A stretch of 64,000 nucleotides of DNA from Bifidobacterium colobi (GCF_018555455.1 NZ_JAFEJU010000009.1:1-64000); one strand, 5' to 3'; positions 1 to 10,488 are shown, numbered from the stretch's first letter. Made by a program: numbers and translations. Notes: generated by a model from the letters alone, not told the origin.

Positions 1-2
1 CG

Positions 3-128
3 GCAGTCTCGCTCGCGGGCGAGCACGCGGACGGCGTGGACCACGCGTGGATCGCCGGTGGCACCGGCGTGGTCGCCCCCGCCACCGCCGACGCCATCGC
101 CGACAAACTCAACCTCACCGTCAAATAG
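3..128 (+). CDS. 3' end of a protein with a possible cell-wall-binding tail (partial)
   Basis: An open frame runs from the window edge to a TAG at 126-128, giving the last 41 residues of a protein whose start lies outside. The tail contains AWIAGGTGVVAPATADAI, which has the spacing of the putative cell wall binding repeat 2 (CWB2) signature seen in full in the two hydrolases at 3.8-10.3 kb (for example VFIGGQGVLST). This would make it a third wall-associated protein here, but only one motif is visible, so the family call is tentative. A strong hairpin follows directly. Codon use is GC-rich, unlike the next genes. Confidence 0.5.
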   Translation, partial: AVSLAGEHADGVDHAWIAGGTGVVAPATADAIADKLNLTVK

Positions 129-157
129 AATCGGCAAAGAAAATAGACTAAGAATTT

Positions 158-205
158 GGGCTGGTTCTGTCATTCACTTCTAAAAGAGCATGACAGAACC
201 AGCCC
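158..205. terminator. 16-bp hairpin, probable terminator
   Basis: GGGCTGGTTCTGTCAT (158-173) is perfectly complementary to ATGACAGAACCAGCCC (190-205), with a 16-nt loop. It lies 30 nt after the TAG of the upstream gene. There is no long T tract on either strand. I see nothing else convincing between 206 and 372. Confidence 0.6.
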
Positions 206-372
206 AAACATTATCTCAAGGTCATTGGCAAACATACTGTAAAGTGACACCCATGCCAACGCTTGAAGAACCACATGAGACATGCTGGACACCCCAACAT
301 ACTCAAACTAACAAACGTCAATTATTTTGTTGACTGGATTGAGTTCCAACCACAAATATAACAGCATTTGCA

Positions 373-1098
373 TTAAGCGCTTATATTCTGATCAATCTTA
401 ATAATAAGAATCTTAAAATCCTTTAACGCTCTTTTCCCTATCGCAAATATATTTTTAAGATTAATTGAATTGTTACCACCTTGACGCGGTCGAAATGTGA
501 TGGGAATAAAACACACTCTTTGATGTTTTTTCATGTATATAACCGAGAGAAGCACATTTGTTAGATTAAAATCATCCGGCACAAGCATAATATTTTCGCG
601 CAAACTCTGTGCACTCATCAAACGAAATGGCGTATTGGCATCTGGAATATACACCCCGAACCTCAACTGGATTACTAGACGGAGAATTCTGGTCACCACA
701 ATCCTAGAAAACCCATCTTCGCGTTCGGTTCTGTTGCCAATGGACATATCATATTCGTGACGTTGCTCCCAGAACTGCCAAAACTCATTTGGTCTTGTTT
801 GTCCATCTGTGTCCGTTTGAAAAATCCAATCAGCACCCGACTGCAACGCATACCGATATGCGTATAAAACGGTCCCTCCATGTCCGCTATTAGCCTTGTC
901 CAACGGCACAAACTGTGGATGCTGTTCAGCAAATTTCTGCATAAGCTCCAACGTGTTATCTCGACTCCCGTCGTTAACAGTCACCAGCCTGCAGTGGTTC
1001 CCAAGACGTTCAACTATTGGATACCATTCAGCGAGCGTAGCCATAATATTGGCCGACTCATTATATGCCGGCATAACGATATACAATATATCTGACAT
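373..1098 (-). CDS. GT2 family glycosyltransferase (polyprenyl-phosphate glycosyltransferase-like)
   Basis: 241 residues with a GT-A fold layout. It has an N-terminal nucleotide-binding start (IVMPAYNE), VNDGSRDNT at about 41-49, and the metal-binding TDTDGQ motif at about 95-100. It lacks C-terminal membrane helices, so it resembles soluble dolichyl/polyprenyl-phosphate mannosyl- or glucosyl-transferases. These charge a lipid carrier for later use by a membrane GT-C enzyme, and the next gene is polytopic, which fits. The ATG at 1098 follows AGGAGGT. The gene is AT-rich compared with most of the window. Donor sugar unknown. Confidence 0.8.
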   Translation of the reverse strand: MSDILYIVMPAYNESANIMATLAEWYPIVERLGNHCRLVTVNDGSRDNTLELMQKFAEQHPQFVPLDKANSGHGGTVLYAYRYALQSGADWIFQTDTDGQTRPNEFWQFWEQRHEYDMSIGNRTEREDGFSRIVVTRILRLVIQLRFGVYIPDANTPFRLMSAQSLRENIMLVPDDFNLTNVLLSVIYMKKHQRVCFIPITFRPRQGGNNSINLKNIFAIGKRALKDFKILIIKIDQNISA

Positions 1099-1159
1099 AT
1101 CTTCTACCTCCTGAAATGCCCGTTAAGCTTATATCCAACTTCCAATACAAACTATGCAA

Positions 1160-2726
1160 CTATATCTTATATGCCTCACCGCTCGAAGAATGATCCTTAT
1201 TCGTTTGTTTTGCTCCAGAAATTGTCAACATTGTCCAAGCAACAGCAGCGTAAGGAATCAACACAAGGAAGAAAGGCATAGCATAGTTGGACTTAGTCTC
1301 CCAAACGGATAGATACAAGAATCCGCCTAACGCAATTATGAAAAACAGCATCTGCTGCAGAGTGATGCTTCGACGTTTAACGAATAGGCCTATGAAAGCT
1401 AAAAGATATATAGCAGATTGAACGATATCGCATATTGTAAGGTACACATTTCGCGCGCTTGTTCGATTCAACAAATGCTGAAGACGACCAGCACTTTCAT
1501 CATCGGGAATGATTGAGGATTGGAGTGAATAAAAGGTCGGCTCACTCCACATCGCACCTATCTTTTTTATAAAGAACCCCGCTGCATAACGTGGATGATG
1601 AGCAAAAACAGCCACACGCTCTTTTATAGATTGGATAGCCAATTCAGCTGTACGGTCGGAATCGCCACCTGCCTGATCATAGATAACTCCGGTATACTCG
1701 TTATACCATCCAGGAACAATCGCAGTATCTTGAAGACCCATAGCTATAAATGCGGCCTTGGGCATCGCTCGCGAACTGTCATCAGGATAACCCGTATAGG
1801 TACGAACTATCATCGCAGGAAGCATAGCCGCCAACAGGTATGCTATTATACATGCACCAGCAACAGCAACATGAGCAATATTGCGTTTGATAATAGCGAT
1901 AGTTAAAGCGACAAGTATAGAAGCAATAACGAAGATAATAGAAGTCGGACGAAACCAAATGGCAAGAAAATACCATAGAAACATCGCAGCGACATTGTAG
2001 ACAACTACAGAAGATAATTTTTTACAATCAACCGATATCTTTAGCTGATGAACGCACGCCATAACTGCGAACGCCGTAGATGGTATGTTCCCGTATATAA
2101 ATGGCGCGAAGCAAGTCAAGGGAAGAAACGCCGTTACAACTAACATGCAACGCTTCTCTGTATTTTCATCGTTAGATAGCACTTTAGATGCTCGACATAA
2201 TGCAAATGCCAACAACAAAGTCGCTATGGCATTAAACAGTCTAATTACAAGATAATGATGGGCACCGAATAATCCACCCATGATATAGATGAACAGCACA
2301 TATCCGCTCTGATAAGGATAACGGGTTATATATATCTGCTCATCAAGCGATAATAGACGATTTCGCATCCCATCAGCCTGTTTGAACATCATCAGCTGAT
2401 CAGAGGTTGGATCACCATTTGCCAGACAAATCCACAATAATGATAAAAGAAAGATAGTAGAAAGGAAAACGATATAGCATAGCGTTAAGGGAGCTGAATC
2501 AATCCAAACGTTAAACAACTTCCATCGCAATATCACAATACAAAATATTCCAGCAATCAAAGCCGAAATAATTGAAATAAAAAGATGATTATACTGATCA
2601 GGATTATCATATGTAGTAAATATCGACAATAAGTACAAAGCACCTAAAAAAAACTAGGAATAACGCCCGAAGCAATACTGTGACACTTTTGTCTAGTATG
2701 CCAAGAAATCGGTCAAATTGCGACAT
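1160..2726 (-). pseudogene. Polytopic membrane protein (GT-C-like), frame broken at a run of 8 T
   Basis: From a TTG at 2638 an open frame of 492 residues encodes about ten hydrophobic segments without a soluble domain, like the membrane glycosyltransferase-type proteins found in surface-glycan loci. The better start is an ATG at 2726 with GTAGGA six bases upstream. It reads MSQFDRFLGILDKSVTVLLR in another frame and enters a hydrophobic stretch. The two frames meet in a run of eight A (+ strand 2646-2653). With seven, the product would be one continuous protein of about 520 residues whose first membrane helix is complete. As read, translation from 2726 stops after 39 residues. The gene is either phase-variable, recently inactivated, or misread in a homopolymer. 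It sits between two GT2 genes, suggesting a shared glycan pathway. Confidence 0.65.
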
Positions 2727-2919
2727 TAAATATCCTACAGATTTATTTTCATTTCAACATGTCAAAGCTCCATAAGAAGCCCTGTCATTGCTTCTGTTTT
2801 ATCGTACGCTACATGTGGTTGAGTTAGTGAAGTCTGTCAACTATTTAAAGGTTCTCCTTGCCAATAATTCACATCTACATAGACACTCGAAAAATCACTT
2901 TGACACAGTGCGGGCAACA

Positions 2920-3636
2920 TCAGACGCATGGCTGAATGCTGTTCCTTTTCTTGAATCTATTTCTTGCAATCCATAACAGATGTTTCATACCTGTTTCAAA
3001 ATAGTTCTGCTTTGTCTCTCCGTAACGCACTCTCTGGGTAATCTTCAGTTCCTTGAACCTGGTGCCCAAAGCCTCATACGCATTTAGCTTAATCTGAGGA
3101 GACAGATTCCAATCACCTTCGGTTAGATGGAGTTGATCCACGACATCCTTGGTGAAAATCCACATGCCTGACAACGAATCATGAATACGCAATCCGTAAA
3201 GCAAGGCAATTTCAGCATTTAATATCTTAACTCCCAGCTGGAGCTTCATTGGAATATCCCGATCGGGATAACGGGTGCAGGATGTGAATGCTATTCCTTT
3301 ATCCTGCATCACGCGCCATAGTTGCGGCACATCTTCAACAGGATATGTGCCATCAGAATCCGCACATACGATGATATCGCCTTCTGCTGCATTGATGCCG
3401 GTCATATGCGCATAACCGTATCCAATACCATTCGCTGTGCGATCATCCTGCAACATTCTAAAACGAGGTACATGCTTTTGAATACGCGTGCCAACTTCAA
3501 CAGTATTATCTGTTGACTTATTGCTAACGCAGACTATCTCGTCAAAGAAATCAGGAATCTCATCAATAAGGTTCTCGAGGAACGAGGCCTCATTGCGGCA
3601 AGGCATAACCAGAGAAACAGTCCTACCGTCAAGCAT
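2920..3636 (-). CDS. GT2 family glycosyltransferase
   Basis: 238 residues. The N-terminus SLVMPCRNEASFLENL, CVSNKSTDNT at about 36-45 and the metal-binding ADSDG at about 92-96 are typical of GT2. The C-terminus is basic and has no membrane helix. It probably transfers a sugar to a lipid carrier, like the paralogue at 373-1098 with which it brackets a membrane protein. The ATG at 3636 has a weak purine-rich site (AGAAG) close to it. 2727-2919 and 3637-3820 hold no gene I can support; 2727-2919 would carry the promoter of the membrane protein gene. Confidence 0.8.
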   Translation of the reverse strand: MLDGRTVSLVMPCRNEASFLENLIDEIPDFFDEIVCVSNKSTDNTVEVGTRIQKHVPRFRMLQDDRTANGIGYGYAHMTGINAAEGDIIVCADSDGTYPVEDVPQLWRVMQDKGIAFTSCTRYPDRDIPMKLQLGVKILNAEIALLYGLRIHDSLSGMWIFTKDVVDQLHLTEGDWNLSPQIKLNAYEALGTRFKELKITQRVRYGETKQNYFETGMKHLLWIARNRFKKRNSIQPCV

Positions 3637-3820
3637 TCTTCTACATTTTCCTATCTATTATCAGTTTCCTTTAGATGATACAACACTTTCAATGTTGAGA
3701 TGCCACCAATGTCGTAGCGAGATAACCCATGCTGCCAGCAAACACCTTCGGCCGCATATGAGTTCTCAACTGTATACCTGTCCGCGCGACCGTACTGCGT
3801 TGCAGTCACCAACACCCTCA

Positions 3821-6800
3821 TTATTCAAGGCGCTTATTAAAAGCAGTAGAAATATGCTGAGCAACCTTCCAACTCACCACGCCTTCCCCTCCAAGAATGA
3901 AGGCCGTACTTTTATTGCCTTTCGTCTGATACTTAGCAACTGCATCAACAGCTTGCGTTGAAGAATCACCAACCAACAGCAATACGTTGCCCGTTGAACC
4001 TGCCAAAGCACTGCCAGCTAATGCATCTGGATAATTCTCACCCGTGGCAAATACTGCTCCGTCCGTCTTGAGAATGCCCTTTTCGACCGCATACTCTGCA
4101 ACTGCCGCTGACGTCTCATATCTGTCAGCCCCGCCAAGACGTGTTGGATCTAGTGAAACTAAACGCTTTTCCACATTCTTTGCAATCACGCCTTCACCAC
4201 CGATAAGAAGTGCATGGTTAAACCTCGCAGATAGTATTGTCTGAGCTAACTCCTCATCGAGATTCCCATCTTGGACTAGAACAACCGGAGACCTCATTGC
4301 CCATGACATAGACGACGCTGACAATGCGTCTGGGTAAGATTCTCCGGTCGCCATGACCACCGTATTCGACCATTCAAAGTTCAGGAGTTCCGGTGCGCGT
4401 GTCAGCACGTCCAACGATGTGTCGTATCTAGTTGCACCACCAAAACGAATCACCTGATGCTCAGAAACTAAGTTTTTTACTTGTGTTTCCAATCTTGTGG
4501 ATAGTACCCCTTGTCCGCCTATAAATACCGCCTTAGTTACGCCCAGCTGTCGTATACGATCTACTGCGGAATTATCCAATGAGTCTGGTTCAGACAACAT
4601 CACCGGGGCCTTCAATGCCCCTGCGACTGCAGACGCAACCAGTGCATCCGGATATGATTCACCGGATGCGATGACCACCCACCGAGATTGCTTGAATCCT
4701 GCATCGATCACAGCATCAGCAGTGTCGTAACGCAGTTGGCCATAAAGCCGTTTTACTACACCACGAGAGGACTCAACGGACTTGGCAATCCATGATTGCG
4801 CAACGGTTCCATTGGAACTATATATTTGCAGGGCAACTCCATTGCCAGGTTTCCCATGCGGGACATCGAGAACTAACCCAGATTTGGCATTAGCCAGTCC
4901 AAGTTGCCCATTTCCGGCATCTCGTAGTGCCCACAATTGCGCCAAAGTACCATTAGGTGTCCACTGACGAACAGCGGTGCCACTTGTCATACCACCTGAA
5001 GCGACCTCTACAGCGTTGCCGGAATTCAAGTTGATAATGCTATATACACCGTTACCCGCTTGATTGAACGCAAATAACTGCGCATCTGAGCTATCAGTGT
5101 TTTGTAATTGGACAGCTTTACCTGCATCAAAAGAAGCATCGGCAATGCCGACCGATAACTTGACATCGGCAACCGATGTCAATTGCACTGGATTCTTAGG
5201 TATCGCCGCTGTCGCGGACGCGACAATAAACTGCTGCGCCTGCGTGCCATTCGGTTCATAGAGTTGCGCGAGCGTGCCATCCTGAGTGTTGCCGGACACT
5301 AAGTCCAAGACCCAGTTGCCCAAAGCGGACTGGATATACACACCGCCGGTGTTAGCAGTCCTCAGCCACCACCGTTGAGATGTCTTGTTATTACGGCTTT
5401 GCTGCTGCACAGCAGCGCCATTGGAGGCCTTCTCATCCTTCACGCCAAGCACCAGACCTGATTTCTTATTCACAATCTCGTACGAACCATCGGATTGCTG
5501 GTTGAACTCGAAGCCCATCGCATCCTTGGTACCGGATTGCAGACGAATCGAAGCACCTTCAGCCGTGGAACCGTTTTCCGCCTGTAACGATGATTCGAGC
5601 TGTTTTGCGGAATCGATATAGAACGTGCCAGAACCGACTGAGAGCGCAGGCAAATGCGTAACGTCGTTCAGATAGCTCTTCACTAGATCACGAATCGTTC
5701 CCATACGGTTCCACACCTGTTGACCCGGGCATGCGGTGTTGTTGGCCGAACCGTGGCTGTGGTCACCATGGCCGGTGATGCGCGCCTGTGTTCCCAAGTA
5801 TTGGAAAGTACCATACGGGTCACTGATGCCAAGGGCATCAAATTCCCATGCGATAGCCGCAGCGGTGGAACGAATCTGCGCATCCGTTGGAGCTTCGCTC
5901 AGATGGTAGCTGCCGAGTAGTGCTACACCGAAGGTGTCGTAGTTGAAACTGTATGCTTGAGCACCGGCAACTTGGCTGGCGGGCACAATCTGGTTGGGAA
6001 CGCCTTCGTCGCGCCCTTCCCAGATGCCGCCGAAGCGATCCACGATAATCTGGTAGCCGATATCACCCCAGCCTCGTGTGACATTATGGAAGACGTAGAT
6101 GCCGTTGATCATGGCTGGTACTTCAGCCTGGGAATAGTTGTTGCGGTCAACGGTGTGATGCACGATGGCACCTTTCCAATGTCCGGTTCGCTCCGGAGAC
6201 CAGGTCATTGCAGGATTACCGTTCACCCACCATTCTTCGCGGGTATGAATCGTACCGGTAGCGGTAACGGCAGCAGTTTGCTGCGTTTTAGCCGTCGTCT
6301 TATCGGTAAGCACTGCGGACTTTGCCACATGCTTGGTACTGCCGTTGGCATCCTTAAACGCAGAGCTTTGTGCATTGCCGGCAGAGTAGCCGGAATCGAC
6401 AGTTACGAGTTTTGCTTCGGAAAGCGTCTGGCCGTCAACCGGAGTCAGTTCGGCTTCCACTTTACTGGCGTTGCCCACGTAGTATGAAGCACTCACGCCC
6501 ATCACATCGGCGTCTTCATCCACGGATGGCAACTCCACCCAGTCGCCCCATTTGTTGTTCTGGAAGGTGCGCAGTCGGTATGATGGCGCCTTGCTGTGGT
6601 CGCTCATATCCTGCTGCTTCCAAGTAACTCCCACCGTAGCAAGGCCAGAGAGGTCAGCTGATGCGGTTATCACTCCAGTTGATGAAGGCGTGGCATCATT
6701 CTTCGGTTCGGAGCTGGATTCATTCTCGTCCAATGAATACGGAGCGATGCTCTGATCGTCTTCCGAAGACGAAAACGATGTCTTCTCGGTTTTAGGAGTA

Positions 6801-6955
6801 TGGTTTTTTGTGACCTGTGAAATGCCGTCTGATGAAGTGTCATTCACGGATTCGACGTTCGGATACTCAATAGCTCCAGCGGTTTGTGCTAATCCTAGAG
6901 TAGACGCAAGAGCGACCGATACAATGCCGGCAATCAATTTGCGATACTTCATCAT
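3821..6955 (-). CDS. Secreted N-acetylmuramoyl-L-alanine amidase with lectin-like and CWB2 repeats
   Basis: 1044 residues. A signal peptide (about 1-29, ending AGA) is followed by a low-complexity linker. An amidase_2/PGRP-type zinc amidase domain lies at about 230-430, with VHHTVD, a GHGDHSHGSANNTACPG block and conserved zinc-ligand histidines. Then come two ricin-B/trefoil-like repeat blocks (about 450-735; FYIDSAKQLESSL, QxW-type motifs such as QRWWLR). The C-terminus has three cell-wall-binding repeat 2 modules (about 745-1040; WVVIASGESYPDALVASA, AVFIGGQGVLS). It would cut the bond between muramic acid and the stem peptide outside the cell while held to the wall. The tail closely parallels that of the next gene. 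The start at 6955 is one of two adjacent ATGs behind GAGAGAAG. Confidence 0.9.
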   Translation of the reverse strand: MMKYRKLIAGIVSVALASTLGLAQTAGAIEYPNVESVNDTSSDGISQVTKNHTPKTEKTSFSSSEDDQSIAPYSLDENESSSEPKNDATPSSTGVITASADLSGLATVGVTWKQQDMSDHSKAPSYRLRTFQNNKWGDWVELPSVDEDADVMGVSASYYVGNASKVEAELTPVDGQTLSEAKLVTVDSGYSAGNAQSSAFKDANGSTKHVAKSAVLTDKTTAKTQQTAAVTATGTIHTREEWWVNGNPAMTWSPERTGHWKGAIVHHTVDRNNYSQAEVPAMINGIYVFHNVTRGWGDIGYQIIVDRFGGIWEGRDEGVPNQIVPASQVAGAQAYSFNYDTFGVALLGSYHLSEAPTDAQIRSTAAAIAWEFDALGISDPYGTFQYLGTQARITGHGDHSHGSANNTACPGQQVWNRMGTIRDLVKSYLNDVTHLPALSVGSGTFYIDSAKQLESSLQAENGSTAEGASIRLQSGTKDAMGFEFNQQSDGSYEIVNKKSGLVLGVKDEKASNGAAVQQQSRNNKTSQRWWLRTANTGGVYIQSALGNWVLDLVSGNTQDGTLAQLYEPNGTQAQQFIVASATAAIPKNPVQLTSVADVKLSVGIADASFDAGKAVQLQNTDSSDAQLFAFNQAGNGVYSIINLNSGNAVEVASGGMTSGTAVRQWTPNGTLAQLWALRDAGNGQLGLANAKSGLVLDVPHGKPGNGVALQIYSSNGTVAQSWIAKSVESSRGVVKRLYGQLRYDTADAVIDAGFKQSRWVVIASGESYPDALVASAVAGALKAPVMLSEPDSLDNSAVDRIRQLGVTKAVFIGGQGVLSTRLETQVKNLVSEHQVIRFGGATRYDTSLDVLTRAPELLNFEWSNTVVMATGESYPDALSASSMSWAMRSPVVLVQDGNLDEELAQTILSARFNHALLIGGEGVIAKNVEKRLVSLDPTRLGGADRYETSAAVAEYAVEKGILKTDGAVFATGENYPDALAGSALAGSTGNVLLLVGDSSTQAVDAVAKYQTKGNKSTAFILGGEGVVSWKVAQHISTAFNKRLE

Positions 6956-6980
6956 TCTTCTCTCATTCAGTTATTACCGG

Positions 6981-9900
6981 TTATTGGATGTGTTTATTGA
7001 GTTTGGCTGCAATACTTATTTCTGTACTTGCACTCAGCACTCCAGCACCACCTAACACATACGCTGTATCTGTGCTCCCGGCATTCTGTTTATCTGCAAT
7101 AAAGTCTATTGTCGCCGAACTCATATCACCATCACTAACTAAAGCAAGAACATTTCCCGTTTTCCCTGCCAACGCACCACCAACTAGGGCATCAGGATAG
7201 TTTTCGCCAGAAGCAAAGACCGCACCATTCGTCCTAAGAAAAACGTTTTCTTGAGCATACTTCACTACTTCTAAGGATGTTTCATAACGGGTCTGACCGC
7301 CAAGTCGTACAGGGTTCATCGAGTATAGCTGTTGCTCAACGGTAATCGGGACTACGCCTTTACCTCCAATAAGTAGTGCGGACTTAAAACCTTCTTTATG
7401 CAGAACATTCAACGTACGCGTTTCCAAACCGTCAAGCCCCGTCAGGACAATGGGCTGTTTCTTTTTCCAGGCAAGAGAGGAAATCGATAATGCGTCATAT
7501 GGGCTTTCCCCACTTACAATTATCGCAGTCTTATCCTTAGACCACGAGATACCAAGTTTGGCCGGAGCATCTCTCAATATACTTAGAGAAGTGTCATATC
7601 GAGTCTCGCCCCCGAATCTATATACTGAATGAGAGGACACCAAGTTTCGCACCTGAGATTCCAAAGTACTGGATAGCGCACCTTCACCGCCGATTAATAC
7701 CGCTTTCGACGCGCCTAGAGATCGAATTCGGTCTGCTAAATCATCACGTAAAGCATCCGGCTGAGATAGCAGCACTGGAGCATCTAACGCACCAGCCAAA
7801 GCCGAAGCGGATAGGGCATCCGGATATGTTTCTCCGGAAGCAATTACGACCCAATCCGACTTCTCAAAACCGGCAGCCACAACCGCATTAGCCGTCTCAT
7901 ACCGACCAATACCAGAAAGACGCACTAAACCGCCATGAGTTGATTGCGAAGTGGAAGTCTTCCACATCTGGGCTACCGTGCCATTGGCATTCCATAACTG
8001 GACTATCGTACCTGCTGAGAGATTGCCACTGGGCACATCAACCACACGACCAGACTTCGCACTCACCAACACAACACCACCAGCAGACGAATCGTAGATG
8101 GCCCAGCGCTGTGCAATGGTGTTATTGGCGGTCCACTGACGAACCGCAGTACCTTTTGCGGTACCACCCGAAGCCGCTTCAATAGCTTTCGCTGAGTTCA
8201 GGTTTCGTATTTCGTAGAGGCCCTTGCCTACTCGGCTGAACTTGAAGAGCTGCGAATCCGAGCCAGTCCAATCCTGCAACTGCACTTTCGCACCATCATC
8301 ATATGAATCGTTCGCAATGCCGAGCGTACGGTTTTCTTCACCGCCTGAAGTGAGACGGACCGGATTCGAGGGAACTTTCGCGGTAGCCGAAGTCACCACG
8401 AAATGCTGAGCCTCTGAATCGTTCGGCTCATACAGTTGCACTACCGTGCCATCTGTGGTGTTGCCAGAGGTCAAATCCAAGACCCAGTTGCCCAAAGCGG
8501 ACTGAATAAACACGCCACCTGAAGTAGCCGAGCGAAGCCACCACCGTTGAGCAGTTGTATTATTACGTTCCCATTGGTGAACAACAGCCCTATTAAAGGC
8601 ATTACCGCCGGATACGTCCAATGCCAAGCCAGACTTCTCGTTCACAATCTCGTATGAACCATCATCCTGCGGAATCAGTTGGAAATGCGCAGATGATGAA
8701 TCTCCGGATTGCAAATCTGTGACCGCTCCAGAGTCCGAAGATTTACCGTCAATCGACACCGATGAATCCAGTTTCTTCACCGAGTCGATGTAATAAGTTC
8801 CCTTAGGAACAAAGAGCTTCTCCAACCCACGCACATCATAATTGGCGTGATATTCCTTGTACCCAAACGCATTCAGATCCACTCGGCCGCTGATGCCGGC
8901 CACCGAGCCACCGCTGGTGTACTGCCAGCCGCGATCGTTGGTGGACCAGTTGGTGAAGCCCATCGTGGAGCCATACTGGGCCACCCAACGAGTCTTGGCG
9001 TGGATGCTGGCCTTGTTGAGTGCGGAATTGAGGTACGAGGTGTACGAGTACACCGAAAGATTGTTGTAACCGGCAGCCTGCAGCTTGCTGTACCAGGTGT
9101 TCACAATGCCTTCGTACACGTTCGGGTCGGTGGGCGGCGCGTGGCCTGCCCACGTCCAGCGTTCAAGGTCGTAATACACCGGGTAGCTCAGGTCGCCCGG
9201 GCTCACGCCGGCCTGGCGCAGCAGGTTCACAATGTCATTGCCCTCTTCGGCGGCAACTGAAGAGTTCTCAGCGTACGAATAGGTGTACACGCCGAACGGA
9301 ATACCCAGGCGCTTGCATTCGCTGATGTTGCGTAGCGCCTTGGCATCGAAGCCATTGCCTGCGCCGAAGCTGATACGGATAATCGCGCCTTCCACACCGG
9401 CGTTCTTGGCGGCCTGCCAATCGATATCTCCCTGGAATACGGAAACATCCACCACGCCCTTGGCCTGCTGCACGAACAGGTTGTTGTTCGCGTCATAGAA
9501 GGCGGCGGTACCGTTGTAGGTGCCCCAGTGCGCGCCGTAGCCATTGTTCTGTAGCGATGCAAGCTTGACGTTCGACTTTGTGGACTTGCTGGACTTTGCG
9601 GACTTATCGCTCACAGCACCAGCAGTACCAGCTGCACTGCTGCCCTCGGTACCGGACTGCCCTGCATCGGTTCCGTTCGACTGATCGGTACCTGCTGCAT
9701 TACCGGCGGAATCAGCAGAATCAGACGTAGCCGAATCCCCCTCAACCGCGGCATCGCCCTTGACTTCGGCGACCTTCTGCTTCACCTCGCTGGCCTCAAC
9801 CGGGATGAACGACTCGCCATCCGTCTTAGCCAGCGGATCCGGCTGCTTATCCTTGGTACCCACCAGCTTCGGATCGGTGACGGTCTTACCGGTTTCGATA

Positions 9901-10283
9901 TCCTTCAGCTCGCCATTGTCACTCACCGCGTAGTCTTCGGAAACCACGGTGTCGCTATCGGCAATGTTCGCGGCAACCTTGTCGGGCAATGCGGCATTCG
10001 GATTGCTCGGCATGGCATCGGAGGAGGACTCGTCCTTGATGGCCTGAGTCTTCAGCTGCGACTGCGCAGTACCGGTCTGTGCGGTGCCCGCATTCGTCGC
10101 AGTGCCAGCATTCGTTGCCGTACTTGCGCCAGCAGACTGACTCGACGACTCATCCAGATTGGTATCACTCAGCGCATACGCCGGTACGGTGCATAGTGCG
10201 CCAAGCACGGCAACGGACACAACCGATGCCACAGCATTCCTGAAGCCAGCGTGCATGCGCTTGCTCATGTTCGCTTTCGCCAT
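6981..10283 (-). CDS. Secreted GH25 muramidase with lectin-like and CWB2 repeats
   Basis: 1100 residues from the ATG at 10283, chosen because AAGAGGG precedes it and a signal peptide (VAVLGALCTVPAYA) follows at once. A 200-residue Ser/Ala/Asp-rich linker leads to a GH25 domain at about 270-480. It has GVVDVSVFQGDIDW, the acidic pair in YYDLE, and WQYTSGGSV. Two ricin-B-like blocks and three CWB2 repeats complete it, in the same order as in the amidase encoded 25 nt downstream. GH25 enzymes hydrolyse the MurNAc-GlcNAc bond. The pair appears to be an operon of complementary wall hydrolases. The 3' third is more AT-rich than the catalytic part, suggesting mosaic origin. Confidence 0.9.
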   Translation of the reverse strand: MAKANMSKRMHAGFRNAVASVVSVAVLGALCTVPAYALSDTNLDESSSQSAGASTATNAGTATNAGTAQTGTAQSQLKTQAIKDESSSDAMPSNPNAALPDKVAANIADSDTVVSEDYAVSDNGELKDIETGKTVTDPKLVGTKDKQPDPLAKTDGESFIPVEASEVKQKVAEVKGDAAVEGDSATSDSADSAGNAAGTDQSNGTDAGQSGTEGSSAAGTAGAVSDKSAKSSKSTKSNVKLASLQNNGYGAHWGTYNGTAAFYDANNNLFVQQAKGVVDVSVFQGDIDWQAAKNAGVEGAIIRISFGAGNGFDAKALRNISECKRLGIPFGVYTYSYAENSSVAAEEGNDIVNLLRQAGVSPGDLSYPVYYDLERWTWAGHAPPTDPNVYEGIVNTWYSKLQAAGYNNLSVYSYTSYLNSALNKASIHAKTRWVAQYGSTMGFTNWSTNDRGWQYTSGGSVAGISGRVDLNAFGYKEYHANYDVRGLEKLFVPKGTYYIDSVKKLDSSVSIDGKSSDSGAVTDLQSGDSSSAHFQLIPQDDGSYEIVNEKSGLALDVSGGNAFNRAVVHQWERNNTTAQRWWLRSATSGGVFIQSALGNWVLDLTSGNTTDGTVVQLYEPNDSEAQHFVVTSATAKVPSNPVRLTSGGEENRTLGIANDSYDDGAKVQLQDWTGSDSQLFKFSRVGKGLYEIRNLNSAKAIEAASGGTAKGTAVRQWTANNTIAQRWAIYDSSAGGVVLVSAKSGRVVDVPSGNLSAGTIVQLWNANGTVAQMWKTSTSQSTHGGLVRLSGIGRYETANAVVAAGFEKSDWVVIASGETYPDALSASALAGALDAPVLLSQPDALRDDLADRIRSLGASKAVLIGGEGALSSTLESQVRNLVSSHSVYRFGGETRYDTSLSILRDAPAKLGISWSKDKTAIIVSGESPYDALSISSLAWKKKQPIVLTGLDGLETRTLNVLHKEGFKSALLIGGKGVVPITVEQQLYSMNPVRLGGQTRYETSLEVVKYAQENVFLRTNGAVFASGENYPDALVGGALAGKTGNVLALVSDGDMSSATIDFIADKQNAGSTDTAYVLGGAGVLSASTEISIAAKLNKHIQ

Positions 10284-10488
10284 TACAGGCCCTCTTCTTC
10301 TTATACTTCTATCGCTCCAGTCACAGCCAACGACCATGCCAGAGCTTGAATTCACGAATTATCCTGACCGAGCAGTCGCGGTATTCCCCACGATGCCGGC
10401 ACACAACCACAGCCCACTCTACAATCGCACCCTGATAGCGCGCATGCCACCAGTCACATACACGCAGAATGCTTGCATTATTGTGCGC

